Assembly (NCBI GenBank): GCA_963971575.1
Contig: OZ020617.1
Location: forward strand, 16,949,403 to 17,013,402
DNA length: 64,000 nt
Source: Liopterus haemorrhoidalis
Taxonomy: Eukaryota; Arthropoda; Insecta; Coleoptera; Dytiscidae
Reading direction: 5' to 3'
Every line of letters starts with the position of its first letter. The stretch's first letter is position 1. Positions 11,178 through 21,189 of this stretch are shown one piece after another. Both the position numbers and the translations under genes were made by a program. The notes beneath the pieces are model-generated. The model was not told the DNA's origin and ran no database searches. It saw nothing but the letters and a program-made list of their open reading frames with translations.

Positions 11178-11464
11178 TTTACACTTTAATCTATTTATTA
11201 TTGTAATACAATTAAATTGTTATTTTAAGAATAAAATGTTTTATAGAAAATATATTCATTTTCCCTATCGATACTCGAAAATATCGATATTTTGTTTCGA
11301 TACGATACCGGTATCGATACTTTTTTATCGATTCAGTATATTCAGTATACTGAAATATCGATACTTTCTCAGCATCGTATATCCCTAATCATGGAAGCAC
11401 AGCCGCAATTTTATTTTCAATCATTAATCCGTGTTGAGATTTGGTTTAGTAAAGTTGAAAAAAT

Positions 11465-12375
11465 TAATGTGAAGTGTGTATTTTCACACATTTCAGGATT
11501 TTGTAGGTATTTAATAAGTGTAAGTAGCATAATACTGGATGTCTAGGAACATTTGTTGTATAATCTAATAATTAATAATTTTTGATAATATTTTTATTCG
11601 TTATTTGAGTACTAAGAGCTTCCATTTAATTTCTTTAAACAAAAATAAAGATTTCTTCCTCTTTGATACCTTAAAAACAAAAGGTTGAATAACAACGTAT
11701 AAAATATAATATAGTAAAAAAATTTAGCTATGAATTAGAAAAATAATTAATTTTGTCAAAAACACAAAAACTGCAATATTTTTCAAAAACGCAATCGGAT
11801 CAAAAATTCCTCTTGTACGTTTCCGTCTCAGATTAATGTACATTACTTATAATTTTTTCAGACAAGAACTTTTTTAGCACATTTTTTGGCTAAAATCGTG
11901 TTAAAAAAAAAGAATTTTAAAAATCTACTCTTCGTTCCGTAATCTACGTCCTAAGAGATTTCTTTTGATACCAGATTATATATTTAAAAAAAAAACAAAA
12001 TTTTTCGAACTAACCTGATCAAAAATTCCTGTTGAACCATTCCGGTTTCCATCAATATTCATCATGGAGATTTTTTGGGTGGGGGACGCATTAAGAGGTT
12101 TCATTTGGTATGCCACTCCAAATTAAAAACAAACTAACAAAAAAATATATATATTTATTTTTTTATTAAGTACATTGTTTAATTTACAATTTTTTTAAAT
12201 TATCTCGGGTTGTGTTTTTTTGAATTCTCAGTATTTTTCGTATATGTGGGTCAAAGAGTTGTTTAAGCATGCCAAATTTCAACTTTCTATGTTAAGCAGT
12301 CCGTCTACAATTTCTACTGTACAGACAGATAGACAGACACATGAGTGACGTTATAAGGATTTTTTGGTGGTCATA
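11465..12375 (-). repeat. 1.3-kb dispersed repeat family, inverted copy
   Basis: It carries the blocks of the copy at 3960-5300 in reverse order and orientation: GTGTGTATTTTCACACATTTCAGG at its start, TTCCGTCTCAGATTAATG, CGGTTTCCATCA, then TTTCAACTTTCTATGTTAAG and ACAGACAGATAGACAGACAC just before 12345. Non-coding. Confidence 0.7.
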
Positions 12376-12875
12376 ACTACAAAACCCTAAAAATGCTACC
12401 CATGTCAAAACGAGATTATCGGAAAATAATTTTGTATGATTTTAAACGTAATTTAGCATCTATAAAAAAATATTTTTGAAAAAAAATATACATTGTTATC
12501 TACGATCATCAAATAATAAATAATTTTGTGTCCAACTGTAAATAAATAATGCAGTTCATACTGCAAAAGTGTAAAAAAATGACGCGTTGGCATGCTCGCC
12601 CAGAATATTATGGTTGTACGAGTGCGAATAATGCTCAACATCCGGGAAATCCGAATATGGTGACAACTGAAGAAATGGTCAATAAAATTAATGATATCGT
12701 GTTGAACAACCGCCCAGTGAAGATACGCGAAATAGCCAAACTGGTAAACATCCTAGACTAACATGTATTTTATATCCTGGACGAACATTTAGACATGAAA
12801 AATCTATTGGTAAGATGGGTGCTGCTTTTGCTTACAGTGGATCTAAAACAGAATCGCGTGATCATTTCGAAGCAG

Positions 12876-13085
12876 TGGTGGCGCTAGATCTTAAATTCTG
12901 GGAGGGGGCAAAAAAAATGAGTAAAATTTGGGGGGCCAGGAAATATTTTTTTTATCGTATACATATGAAAATACAAGTAATGACTTAAAAAAAAGGTCCT
13001 CACTTCTAAAATATATATTTTTTTTCAAGCAATTCTAGGGGGGGCAACTTTTAGTCCCCCCCCCCCCGGACCCCCAATCCAAGTG
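12876..13085. mobile_element. Minisatellite-bearing insertion in the mariner
   Basis: Mariner coding sequence stops at SKQ (about 12876) and resumes at about 13080. The insert starts CAGTGGTGGCGCTAGATC, contains AAAAAGGTCCTCACTTCTAAAAT (the minisatellite unit seen elsewhere) shortened, and ends in C-rich sequence around 13058-13075. The start fits hAT MITEs of the CAGTGGCG type, but a matching right terminus is not visible, so it is probably truncated or has replaced a few mariner codons. Confidence 0.55.
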
Positions 13086-13187
13086 AGTTTTTGCGGTGTT
13101 TCAAAACCGTTAATGAAACATTGATCCATCACTAGACACCAGAAATTAAAGAACAGTCATTACAGTGAATTTCTCCTGGCGAATAAG

Positions 13188-13261
13188 ATGGGCTGCGTTA
13201 GGCGCAAATAGTCTTGTGTGCGCCAAATAGTTGCTGTGCGCCAAAAATTTTAACTAACTAA
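13188..13261. mobile_element. 74-bp insertion in the mariner, flanked by direct repeats
   Basis: TTCTCCTGGCGAATAAG (13171-13187) is repeated as CTCTCCTGGCAAATAGG (13262-13278), a target-duplication-like pair with about 14 of 17 matches. The insert contains GCGCAAATAG and ends TTGCTGTGCGCCAAAAATTT followed by TAACTAACTAA. The second insertion at 13477 shares this 3' part. Confidence 0.65.
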
Positions 13262-13476
13262 CTCTCCTGGCAAATAGGTTCCGAAGAAGACAATTAGATT
13301 AGAAGAATACGATTATCTGGAATTTGCAAAGCTTAATCTTCATTGATTATCTGGAAAAGGCAATACCGATCACCAGACAATATTATGCCGCATTATTAGA
13401 TCGATAACACGCTGAATTGATGAAAAAGTGGCCCCACTTGGTGAAGAATAATGTCTGTTCTATCATGACATCGAGC

Positions 13477-13518
13477 GCAAATAGCCTTTGTTGCTGTGCG
13501 CCAAAACTTTTAACTAAC
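13477..13518. mobile_element. 42-bp insertion in the mariner, related to the 13188 one
   Basis: TATCATGACATCGAGC (13461-13476) recurs as TATCATAACATCGAGC (13519-13534), 15 of 16 matching. The insert starts GCAAATAG and ends TTGCTGTGCGCCAAAAC, then TTTTAACTAAC, nearly identical to the end of the 74-bp insertion upstream. Confidence 0.7.
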
Positions 13519-14128
13519 TATCATAACATCGAGCTTCAGCTAACTCGTCCGCAATTGCAACTGCCAAATTGGTCGAATTGCTCTACGAACTGCTCCCTCT
13601 CCCCTGCGATTTCTTTCTCTTTTCAAACATGAAGAAATGCTAGAAAAATATTCGAATCGAACGAAGAGATCATCGCTGAAACACAGGCCTATTTTGCCAA
13701 GTTCTAGAAATCATTCATTTTGGAAGGCTTAAAGAAGTTGGAATATCAGAGCAAAATTTATCAAGCTGAAAGGAGACCATGTTGAAGTAAGAATAAGTCG
13801 CATTTTGGTAAAAAATGCTTCCATTTCGAAATCACTGTCTTGCCAAACACTCCTCATAGATTGATTAGAAAATAGTATTAAGCACCAGGATAATATAGAG
13901 CAATAGATGCCGGTCCGAGATTCGATTTGTCGAGATGAAGATCAGTTGCGTTTACCAGTGTCGCCGGTCGGACCGACAATTCTGTTGAGCTGGGCAATAA
14001 GCCAAAGCTGATTGAATCGATTGAACATTGAATCCGGCATCGGTTTTGCGGTGTGTGTGAAGACGCCCTTAATATATTTTTCTAATTTGTGAACTGAATA
14101 TTTCAATGTCCACAGTATTAAAACAGTA

Positions 14129-15737
14129 TACGAGCCCCGTCCACTATCAGTTGGCCCAGCTACGAAATTTTTACTTATTGGTGTTCAATTAACAGAATGC
14201 GAATAGCTTATGAAATCTAGGTAATATTTTATTTTCAATTAAACATTTTAAAGATTTACGATTAATATTTACAACTATTAAAGTAAATTAATAAGAAAAA
14301 ACTAATATTTCCATTGGAAAGCCATTAACTTGGAAACCTATTTCAGAAGTTACCACTGGGTAACGTCACCTTTCATTTTTTTAACGGCATTTATTCTTCT
14401 AGGCATAGTATCTACAAGGTCTTGGCATTGTCGAGGAGTAAAATTATCTTATATTTCTTGAAGCTTTAGTCTTAATTCTGGAATCGTTCTAGCCGGTGTT
14501 ATACGCAATCGTTTTTTCATTTCGTGCCAAGTGTCTCGATGGGGGATAAGTCTGGGCTACTTGAAACCCACTCTAAAAGTGAAATAGAATGATCACGGAA
14601 CCATTTCAAAGATTTTTTTGACGTATGGCAAGCGGCTCCATCTTGTTGAAAAATAAAATCCTCCCCAGAGATTAATGCATGTTCCATAGTTGGCTGTGTT
14701 AACAATGTCATCGATAAAGTGAAGTTTTCCTACACCTCTTGTGGACATTGAACCCCACACCATGACAGATGCTGGAAATTTCACCTTCCTTTTCAAGCAA
14801 TCGGGATGATATACTTCATGTTTCTGACGAACAACTCTGCTCCGGTTGTCCCCTACACAGACTTCAAACCTAGACTCATCGCTTCATTGCACGCTGTTCC
14901 ACTTTTCGCAATTCCATATTTTATGTTCTCTTGCCCATTTCAACCTGTTTTTCTTTAGCTTAGACGGCAACAATGGCTTTTCCTTGGCCTAAGAAAGTTT
15001 TATAAATTTCTGTAAATATACATTTAAGAGTCCGATTAAAAAAATATTACCTTATAGGTTCCAAATCCTAATTTTTTAGCTTCCTTATGACATGTAGACC
15101 TTGAAACACGTCTTCCAACAACATCGCTCCACAGTACACTCAACTGACTGTAGTTAGCACGTCTGTTACCCTTAATAATTCTTTTCAATGCACGTTTGTC
15201 ATTGTCCGTCAGTGTAGTTTTCTTCACGTACTGGGGCTTTGGGGCAACTGAACCACTTGTTTTGTGCAATTTTACAATATTTCTAATACTATATCTTGAC
15301 AAACCTAATAATTTTCCGATTTCGGAATTGGTTTTTCCTGTTTTTGCTAAGTTCACAATGATTAACCGAATTTTTTCATCAATAGCTTTGCCTCTGCCTA
15401 TATTTTAAAATTATTTAGACTTAACACTTTTAATACATCACAGTCAATAAACAAACTTTGTTTTTCAACGCCTACTACGCATAGCTACCGCAAAAACTTA
15501 GTTATTTTATATACAGTACAAGTATACATGAACTCAAAAAATCCGTTTGTTTTACGAACATTATGTTTATAATCACAAATTAAATATTACTGAATATATT
15601 TTGACCCCTTTGCTTCTAATATGATTATATTATCAAAAAATGTACAAAGCAGCATTTACTTTTACTTACTATTTAATAATTTCTTAAGAAACTCAAAATT
15701 TTAAAGCTGGGCCAACTGAAAGTGGACAGGGCTCGTA
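14129..15737 (-). mobile_element. Complete Tc1-like transposon (1609 bp)
   Basis: Inverted repeats of 33 bp (31 matches) start TACGAGCCCCGTCCACTATC at 14129, with the mate ending at 15737. TA flanks both ends (14127-14128 and 15738-15739). The minus strand carries a Tc1-family transposase pseudogene. Length, TIRs, TA duplication and protein agree with Tc1/mariner. Confidence 0.92.
14517..15395 (-). pseudogene. Tc1-like transposase with a 62-nt intron
   Basis: Minus strand. Exon 15395-15051 encodes an HTH domain (NLAKTGKTNSEIGKLLGLSR, then YSIRNIVKLH) and a second helical region (GNRRANYSQLSVLWSDVVGR). A canonical GT-AG intron of 62 nt (15050-14989, phase 0) joins TYK to AKEKPLLPSKLKKNRLKWAR, the usual continuation in Tc1 proteins. 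Downstream are SDESRF (first catalytic D), SVMVWGSMS, FQQDGAACH (second D) and SSPDLSPIE (final E). A stop replaces the usual W before SDESRF, and a frameshift lies before FQQDG, so the copy is inactive. The start codon is not certain: the frame continues upstream of 15356 without ATG, and a further short exon may exist. Confidence 0.85.
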
Positions 15738-15739
15738 TA

Positions 15740-16344
15740 ATCATGTTTTCATGTTGTAAATCTTAGTGATTTTAAAAAGGTATAAATTTTGATAATGGTG
15801 TAACAATAAACCTGATCAAAATGATGTATTTTAGAGGTCGGAACCGAGATAACAGACATTCTACTTTTACTTTCCGATTCGCTGTATGCGCTCTGTATTT
15901 TACGTTCTGTTTAGGTTAATCAGAGCACGTCTCGCTCTATACTGTTTTTCACGACTTTGTAATTATTTGTCTCACATACGGTTAAGTAATTAACTATCTT
16001 TATGTTTCTAGAGTAATATAATGATGTATTGTTATACAGATATTATAAAACATTTTTATAAAAACTCATCGAGTTCTTTGTCAACATTATTGTCAAAGAA
16101 AAAGAGAAAATAAGTAGTGTGTAGTATTTAGTAATATTTTTCCATTCATAAAACCAATTAAAATTTAGCTTTGCGTGAGTTAATTTGTGCATGAAAGGTT
16201 TCTATTTGATGCTCCATTCAAAATTATTATTTGGAGATTTTCAGATCTTCACAAGTGTTCACTAGTCGCCAGTGGCGCACCCAGGGGAGGGTTTTTTTTT
16301 GTTGACGATGTACAAAAGTTATAGTTAGGTAACATACTATACTA
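15740..16344. other. No gene seen; one lone hAT-type end
   Basis: CAGTGGCGCACCCAGGGG at 16271 resembles the terminus of CAGTGGCG hAT MITEs. No partner end or coding sequence is visible. Confidence 0.4.
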
Positions 16345-16510
16345 GAAGGCATATCCTGGTCTAATGGTTACCTTGCTCACTTCCTGCACAGCTAGGATAC
16401 GCTCTCGGGCAGAGGTGACAATTTTATTTTTTGTTTAAATTATTTTGTCAAAATTCTAGTTATATTTTGGCAAATGTGGCATTTAATTATTAAGAGCGTA
16501 AATTTTATTG
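16345..16510 (+). repeat. tRNA-derived SINE-like copy 1
   Basis: The head has an A-box-like TGGTCTAATGGTTA followed by a weak B-box region. The body from 16432 (GTTTAAATTATTTTGTCAAA, ATTCTAGTTATATTTTGG) matches copy 2 at about 16983-17055 with few differences. Two copies in the same orientation 540 bp apart with different tRNA-like heads suggest composite SINEs sharing a tail. Confidence 0.55.
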
Positions 16511-16870
16511 CACTGATTACAAACAACAACAAAAAAACAACAAATAAAAAATCAAATATAATTAGTGAAAAAATCAGCTGTGGCCACCACAGTACCGACC
16601 GCCATCATAAAGTACTTGTATAAAATACATTCTAGCAGCAGAGTAGAAATAGCTTGGCCTAATATTTTCTAACAGAGATATTATTTATCATGACTATGGA
16701 AACGTTACATGTAAGCATGAAAAAATTGAGACATAAACATTTCGTACATTGGTGTGAACCGGAATAGTACAACAGAAAAATTAAGTTTTCGGAAAATAAC
16801 GCATTATTTGTGTTTTTAACTAAAATATGTTAATATTTAATTCGCTATGTAATACACTAGATTTATAAGC

Positions 16871-17060
16871 TCTAGTAGCGTAGTTGGTTTTGACGTGCGC
16901 TTAATAATGTAAATTAATTTGCAAACTAGAGTTCGAATCCTGTTAATTTTATTTTTTCTGTTTTTTCTTGCATTTTTATTTTGTTTAAATTATTTTGTCA
17001 AAATTCTAGTTATATTTTGGTAAATGTTGCATTTAATTTTTAAAAGCGTAAATTTAATAA
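16871..17060 (+). repeat. tRNA-derived SINE-like copy 2
   Basis: The head carries TAGCGTAGTTGG (A box) and GAGTTCGAATCC (B box) about 50 nt apart, as in a Pol III internal promoter, followed by the same body as copy 1. The tRNA fold is not intact, so this is a SINE rather than a tRNA gene. Confidence 0.65.
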
Positions 17061-17279
17061 CCAGTGGGAAGTGTTGAAATTTTAATTTAATTCTGTTTGA
17101 CGAAATCAGAGGGCGGGGCTTATGATTTAAACAACTAATGGAAGCCATAGGCGCAATTTTCAAAATCATAATGAACCTTGCTATATAAAAAAAATTCTGC
17201 ACATATTTAGAAAGTTAAATAATGGTATTAGACATTCGAATTAAAATTCATAAAAAAATATTTTGACATTAAGTTTGTT

Positions 17280-17354
17280 TTGGCATCCCAAATAATCATC
17301 ATTCAGTTACTAAATAGTTGCAAAACCCAGAAATGTGTGAAAATTCACACTTCA
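17280..17354 (+). repeat. 3' fragment of the 1.3-kb dispersed family
   Basis: CCCAGAAATGTGTGAAAATT, then CACACTTCACATCAATTTTT, matches 52087-52135, 61205-61250 and, inverted, 11468-11500. It includes the palindrome GTGTGAAAATTCACAC. Confidence 0.65.
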
Positions 17355-17760
17355 CATCAATTTTTTTTAGGTCTTCACTTGAAATTGAGAAGTGAGGACC
17401 TTGTTTTTTAGATCTTCACTTGAAATTGAGAAGTGAGGACCTTTTTTTGTTTAGGTCTTCACTTGAAATTTAAAAGTGAAGACATTTTTTTTTAAGGTCT
17501 TCACTTAAAATTTAAAAGTGAAGACATTTTTTTTTAGGTCTTCACTTGAATTTGAGAAGTGAGAACCTTTTTGTTTTTTTTTTTTAGGTCTTCACTTGAA
17601 ATTGGGAAGTGAGAACCTTTTTTTTAGGTCTTCACTTGAAATTGAGAAGTGAGGACTTTTTTTTTAAGTCTTCACTTATTCACTTAAAATGTAAAAATGA
17701 GGACCTTTTTCTTAGATCTTCACTTCAAATTTAGAAGGGAAGATCTCGAAAAAAGCTAAT
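17355..17760. repeat. Minisatellite array, about 40-bp unit, 8-9 copies
   Basis: The unit is a T-tract, AGGTCTTCACTTGAAATTGA, GAAGTGAGGACC. Each unit is itself a near inverted repeat (GGTCTTCACTT against AAGTGAGGACC), so the array can fold into repeated hairpins. The same unit, shorter, is found inside several unrelated hAT MITEs in the window. Confidence 0.88.
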
Positions 17761-18049
17761 TGCGCCCTACTTAGGGGCGTTCAATTTAATCTTGCCTAAG
17801 GGCGCCGCAGACCCTCGCGCTAGCTCTGGTCGTTAGGGGATAAATCAGGTGAATACGGGCAATGAGACATTAATTCGTTGTTCTTTTCCTTCAAATAATC
17901 AATTGTTTGACGTGCTGTGTGGGAGCTTACATTGTCACGATGAAAAATGGTGCGATATTTTTGGTTGTTTTTCCTGATTTTGTCGATGATTTCTGGCACA
18001 CAAATTGTTGTATACCATTCAGCATTAACTGTTCTCCGATCTTCTAAAG

Positions 18050-18194
18050 CAGAGTTTCCCAAACTGTGCTCCGCGAGGGTCTACTAGTGTTCCGCGATCT
18101 ACTAGTGTTGCTATATATATAGAAATGAAAGTGCTCCGCGACGAATTCTTATCGTGAAAAGTGCTCCGCGGCTCAAAAAGTTTGGGAAACTCTG
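18050..18194. mobile_element. hAT MITE, CAGAGTTTCCCAAACT ends
   Basis: Inverted ends CAGAGTTTCCCAAACT / AGTTTGGGAAACTCTG, interior with repeated GCTCCGCG, 145 bp. Flanks TTCTAAAG (18042-18049) and CGCTAAAG (18195-18202) match at 6 of 8. It splits the mariner transposase between its first and second catalytic regions. Confidence 0.85.
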
Positions 18195-18957
18195 CGCTAA
18201 AGGAATGGTTGCGAATGTTCAGTACAACCGAAGAAACAAGCGATCATTTTCTTGGAAGTGCTTCGAGAACGAACAACTTTTGTGGGTTTCGGTTCATTTT
18301 GGAAGACTAAAACAGTGGATTGTTGCTTAGTTTCCGGTTCATATGAATAAACCAAGTTTCGTCACCTGTAACGATGTTGTATACAGATTTTGCAGTGCCT
18401 AGGTTGAATTTTTTAGCATTCCTTTACATCAATCGACACGAGCCTTGTTTTTGAGCTTCAGACAAATTATGCGGAATCCATCGAGAATAGATCTTTTTAC
18501 AGCTAAATATGCATGCAAAATCGAATGTATTGCAGTCTGCGATATGCCAAAAGATGCCTCTATCTCACGGTAAGTCACATGCCGATCTTCTTCAATCATT
18601 TTGCGCACAGCATCGATGTTTTTTTTTTGAATCACAACCGATTTTGGTCAACCTCCACGAGGCTTATCACTAACGGACGCACGACCTCGACGAAATTCTG
18701 CAAAGCAAATGTAAACTGTTTTTTCTGATGGTGCTTCATTACCAAAAGTTGAACGAAGCGAATCTATGCATTGTTGTTGAGTTAGGCCTTTACTAAAATA
18801 GTAAAAAATCATCCAACGAAAAGCTTCACGAGTAATATCCATTTTTTCACAAACTTGTTTTTTTTTAAACGATCACTGTCAACAAACTAGTCGGTCAATT
18901 TATAAGCTGCCACTGATTTCACATTAACAAATGTCAAATTTTAGGAATACAGTAATG

Positions 18958-19172
18958 TAGGGTGACCATTCTCTTGGAGAAGGCAATGCGGGACGGAGCA
19001 AAAAAAGGTCGTCACTTCCGAAATATAAGTGAAGAGCAAACAAAAAAAAGGTCCTCACCTCCCAAATATAAGTAAAGAGTAAAAAAAAGGTCTTCGCTTC
19101 CCAAATATAAGTACAGAGCAAAATTCGGCCCTGGGGACACCAAATCAAAATGCGGGACGAATGGTCACCCTA
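18958..19172. mobile_element. hAT MITE, TAGGGTGACCA family, perfect TSD
   Basis: TAGGGTGACCATTCT to GAATGGTCACCCTA, flanked by CAGTAATG at 18950-18957 and 19173-19180. It sits in the 5' untranslated part of the mariner. The uninterrupted mariner copy at 26131-26180 shows the empty site. The core holds three minisatellite units. Confidence 0.93.
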
Positions 19173-19240
19173 CAGTAATGGCACATTTCAATATTGCCAT
19201 CTAGGAGTCGTTTCTAAAAAAATAAAAGGTAACCCTCGTA

Positions 19241-20526
19241 TCACACGAGGAGTCAGCCGACTGCCGAAAATGACAGCACGAGATTGAAAATACCACCTTT
19301 ACACACTAATCATTTTAATATTGCCATCTAGTGGTTGTTTGTAAAAACATAAAAGGTAAGCCTCGTATTTAGAGGTATCAAAAGGTAATAAAATATAATA
19401 CATTATTAAAATAGATACAAAGTTCAGAAAAGTATAAATGGATACAAGAAGATAAATAGTATTATTATATAAACATTTTAGGTGTCCTCTTTTCTAGTGA
19501 CCAGGATATGGTAACCCTATTTTAAATTTTAAGTTAATCCGGCCCCGTTTATCTACAAACATTGATCTAGGTATACTAACTATAAAGAAAATATATAAAC
19601 GTGTAAATTATTTTCATGACAGAGTATTAAAACCAATATGTTGAACAATAGGATTAAATAATTTATTTATTGATTATATATTTTGCAATATTTATATATA
19701 TTTGCACCATTAAAATTGGTATCCATGATTACACACTTTGCACTAGAGTTTAACGAGATTATGAACTTCGTTTTTGCAACAGATGTAACTTAAACGTTGT
19801 TGTCGGCGTATTACATACTGCATTAGTTTCTATCTAAGTTTTTTGTGTCTTAAATCTAATATTGTTATGCCTGGTTATTGTCACGTAAGTGTTTATCAAT
19901 AAATGTGGTATTTAAATTTTAGTTTGTGCTAATAGAAGTAATAAATAATGCACCTACTACCTTAGTTTATATACAAGAATAATTTATTATTTTCAAGTAA
20001 TGCATTCTGATATCGTTCCATGCTACAACACATCACGTGGTTAGCAGTGAAGCGAAAACATAGATAGGCAATTTGGGTACTGTTGTTTGTTGCAGTTTAC
20101 AAGGTCAAGGAAATTGGTTACAACAAAATTTAAAAGTGAATCTTAGTTTTTGTTAATGGGAAATTTATTTGGAAGAAACAAAATTGTATTAGAATTCCAA
20201 TAAACTTTGATAAACAATTGGTAACGATAGAAGAGGAGAGGCGACATTTGTAAGTTTATTAAAATGAGGTTATGTTTATCTTGTTTTTTATTAATTGTGT
20301 TAAAACATTTATTTTACGTAATTTAATCTATGCTAAAATGTTATTTGAGTTATTGAATTACTGTTTGATGTAATTTTAAAGGATTTTTTAAAAAGATTTT
20401 TGCTAAAATGGGCACTGAAATACGATAGCCAGATCTCTTTTACAGAGAACATTCAATTTTTTACCAAGATGTTATTCTTTTATTTTTAACAAACTTTTGT
20501 GTTTTTTTTTTTGTGATATATGTATA
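19241..20526. other. No gene; a second mariner end near 19300-19373
   Basis: TTAATATTGCCATCTAGTGG, then TTGTAAAAACATAAAAGG at 19311-19370 is another copy of the terminus of the mariner family at 17820 and 26088, so an extra truncated copy abuts. The rest to 20526 is AT-rich with no features I can support. Confidence 0.5.
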
Positions 20527-20704
20527 GGCTGTTTCTTTGTTTTAAGAGGAACTAGATTTTGAATTCAGGTAACTGTTAACGTTTAATTGAAGCTTTTGGT
20601 CATTTTGTTTAGTAAAAGTCGACTTCAAACATTAAAAAATTATCCCGTGACAACTTAAGAAAATTAAAGTTCCATTTGGTTCCGCTTAAAGGTTTGGAAT
20701 AGCC
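20527..20704. mobile_element. MITE, GGCTATTCCAAACG family, short copy
   Basis: Starts GGCTGTTTC and ends TTTGGAATAGCC, with the internal landmarks AGAGGAACTAGATTTT, TCATTTTGTTTA, CCCGTGACAACTTAAG. Internally deleted compared with the 405-bp copy at 58556. Confidence 0.7.
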
Positions 20705-21189
20705 TAATGTTTTAAAGATTATTACTTAACGTGGTTGTACAATATTTATAGGGTTTAAGCCTCCACCAAAAAGGGAGCCTCCTTGCCATTACTAGTTGAC
20801 GTGCCCGTAATTCGTACGGTTTTTGTTAAATACATTTTTGTTGATAAGTGCTTCTGATAACTGAGATATTTAAGTGTATAGGTAGCTAGTGGTGGGCCGG
20901 ATATTCGATACAGCATAATCCGGGTTGCCGGCCGGACCGGATCACACCACAGAACAGAACAGAAATGCCATCTCTGTGTCAAAATTTTGTTCATCGTAAC
21001 TAACGCTAACTAGATATCCACCACGTACTAAATTGAACGAAACCGCGAAATTTGAATGTACTCATATTTATTATTCCAGAAAAATTACAATTGATAAAAC
21101 ATGAATACATTTTCATTTTACATAAAATTTTAAGACAATTCGAAATTGTAATAAAATTTTATATAAAACGAAAATATATCCATGTTTAA
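20705..21189. other. No gene seen
   Basis: An open minus frame at 20755-20994 has no recognisable family. CCGGCCGGACCGGATC near 20930 is a GC-rich island. Nothing further is supported. Confidence 0.35.

Larger units (their letters stand above)
10104..11387 (+). mobile_element. hAT element remnant with TATCGATA subterminal clusters
   Basis: Ends are TAGGGATGTTCCGATAC on the left and a diverged ATCGTATATCCCTA on the right, flanked by TTCATGGA (10096-10103) and ATCATGGA (11388-11395), 7 of 8 matching. TATCGATA occurs at 10138, 11266, 11282, 11312 and 11356, together with many partial copies, all close to the ends. The interior keeps the C-terminal transposase domain (10215-10598) and a nested MITE (10745-11177). 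A length of 1.28 kb is too short for an autonomous hAT. Confidence 0.85.
12549..13870 (+). pseudogene. Degraded mariner transposase with three insertions
   Basis: The plus strand shows mariner transposase pieces in order: VTTEEMVNKINDIVLNNRPVKIREIAKLV (second HTH region, shortened here), LLTVDLKQNRVIISKQ, EFLRCFKTVNETLIHH, a SPGE motif, DEKVAPLGEE, the QDNAP region decayed, and LYELLPLPCDFFLF near 13590 (third acidic region). Stops and frameshifts are frequent. It is broken by a minisatellite-bearing element (about 12876-13085) and two short insertions at 13188 and 13477. The N-terminal third is absent. Confidence 0.8.
17820..19240 (-). pseudogene. Mariner element with transposase remnant
   Basis: The minus strand starts at 18842 (MDITREAFRWMIFYYFSKGL) and continues QQCIDSLRSTFGNEAPSEKT, VTYREIEASFGISQTAI, TGDETWFIHMN, then after an insertion RTVNAEWYTTIC, FHRDNVSSHTARQTIDYL and PYSPDLSPND. 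These are the mariner N-terminal HTH and the D,D,D catalytic regions. Frameshifts and stops are present. The 5' terminus GAGGGTTACC-type end lies at 19240. The 3' end is lost at 17820 next to the minisatellite array. Two hAT MITEs sit inside it. A second copy is at 26088. Confidence 0.88.

Noticed and set aside
16871..16960. Functional tRNA gene
   Set aside because: A and B boxes are present but the acceptor and anticodon stems do not pair; SINE head instead. The same holds for 39414-39484 and 42690-42755.
17355..17760. CRISPR-like array
   Set aside because: Units are tandem with no distinct spacers, in an insect nuclear context; it is a minisatellite.
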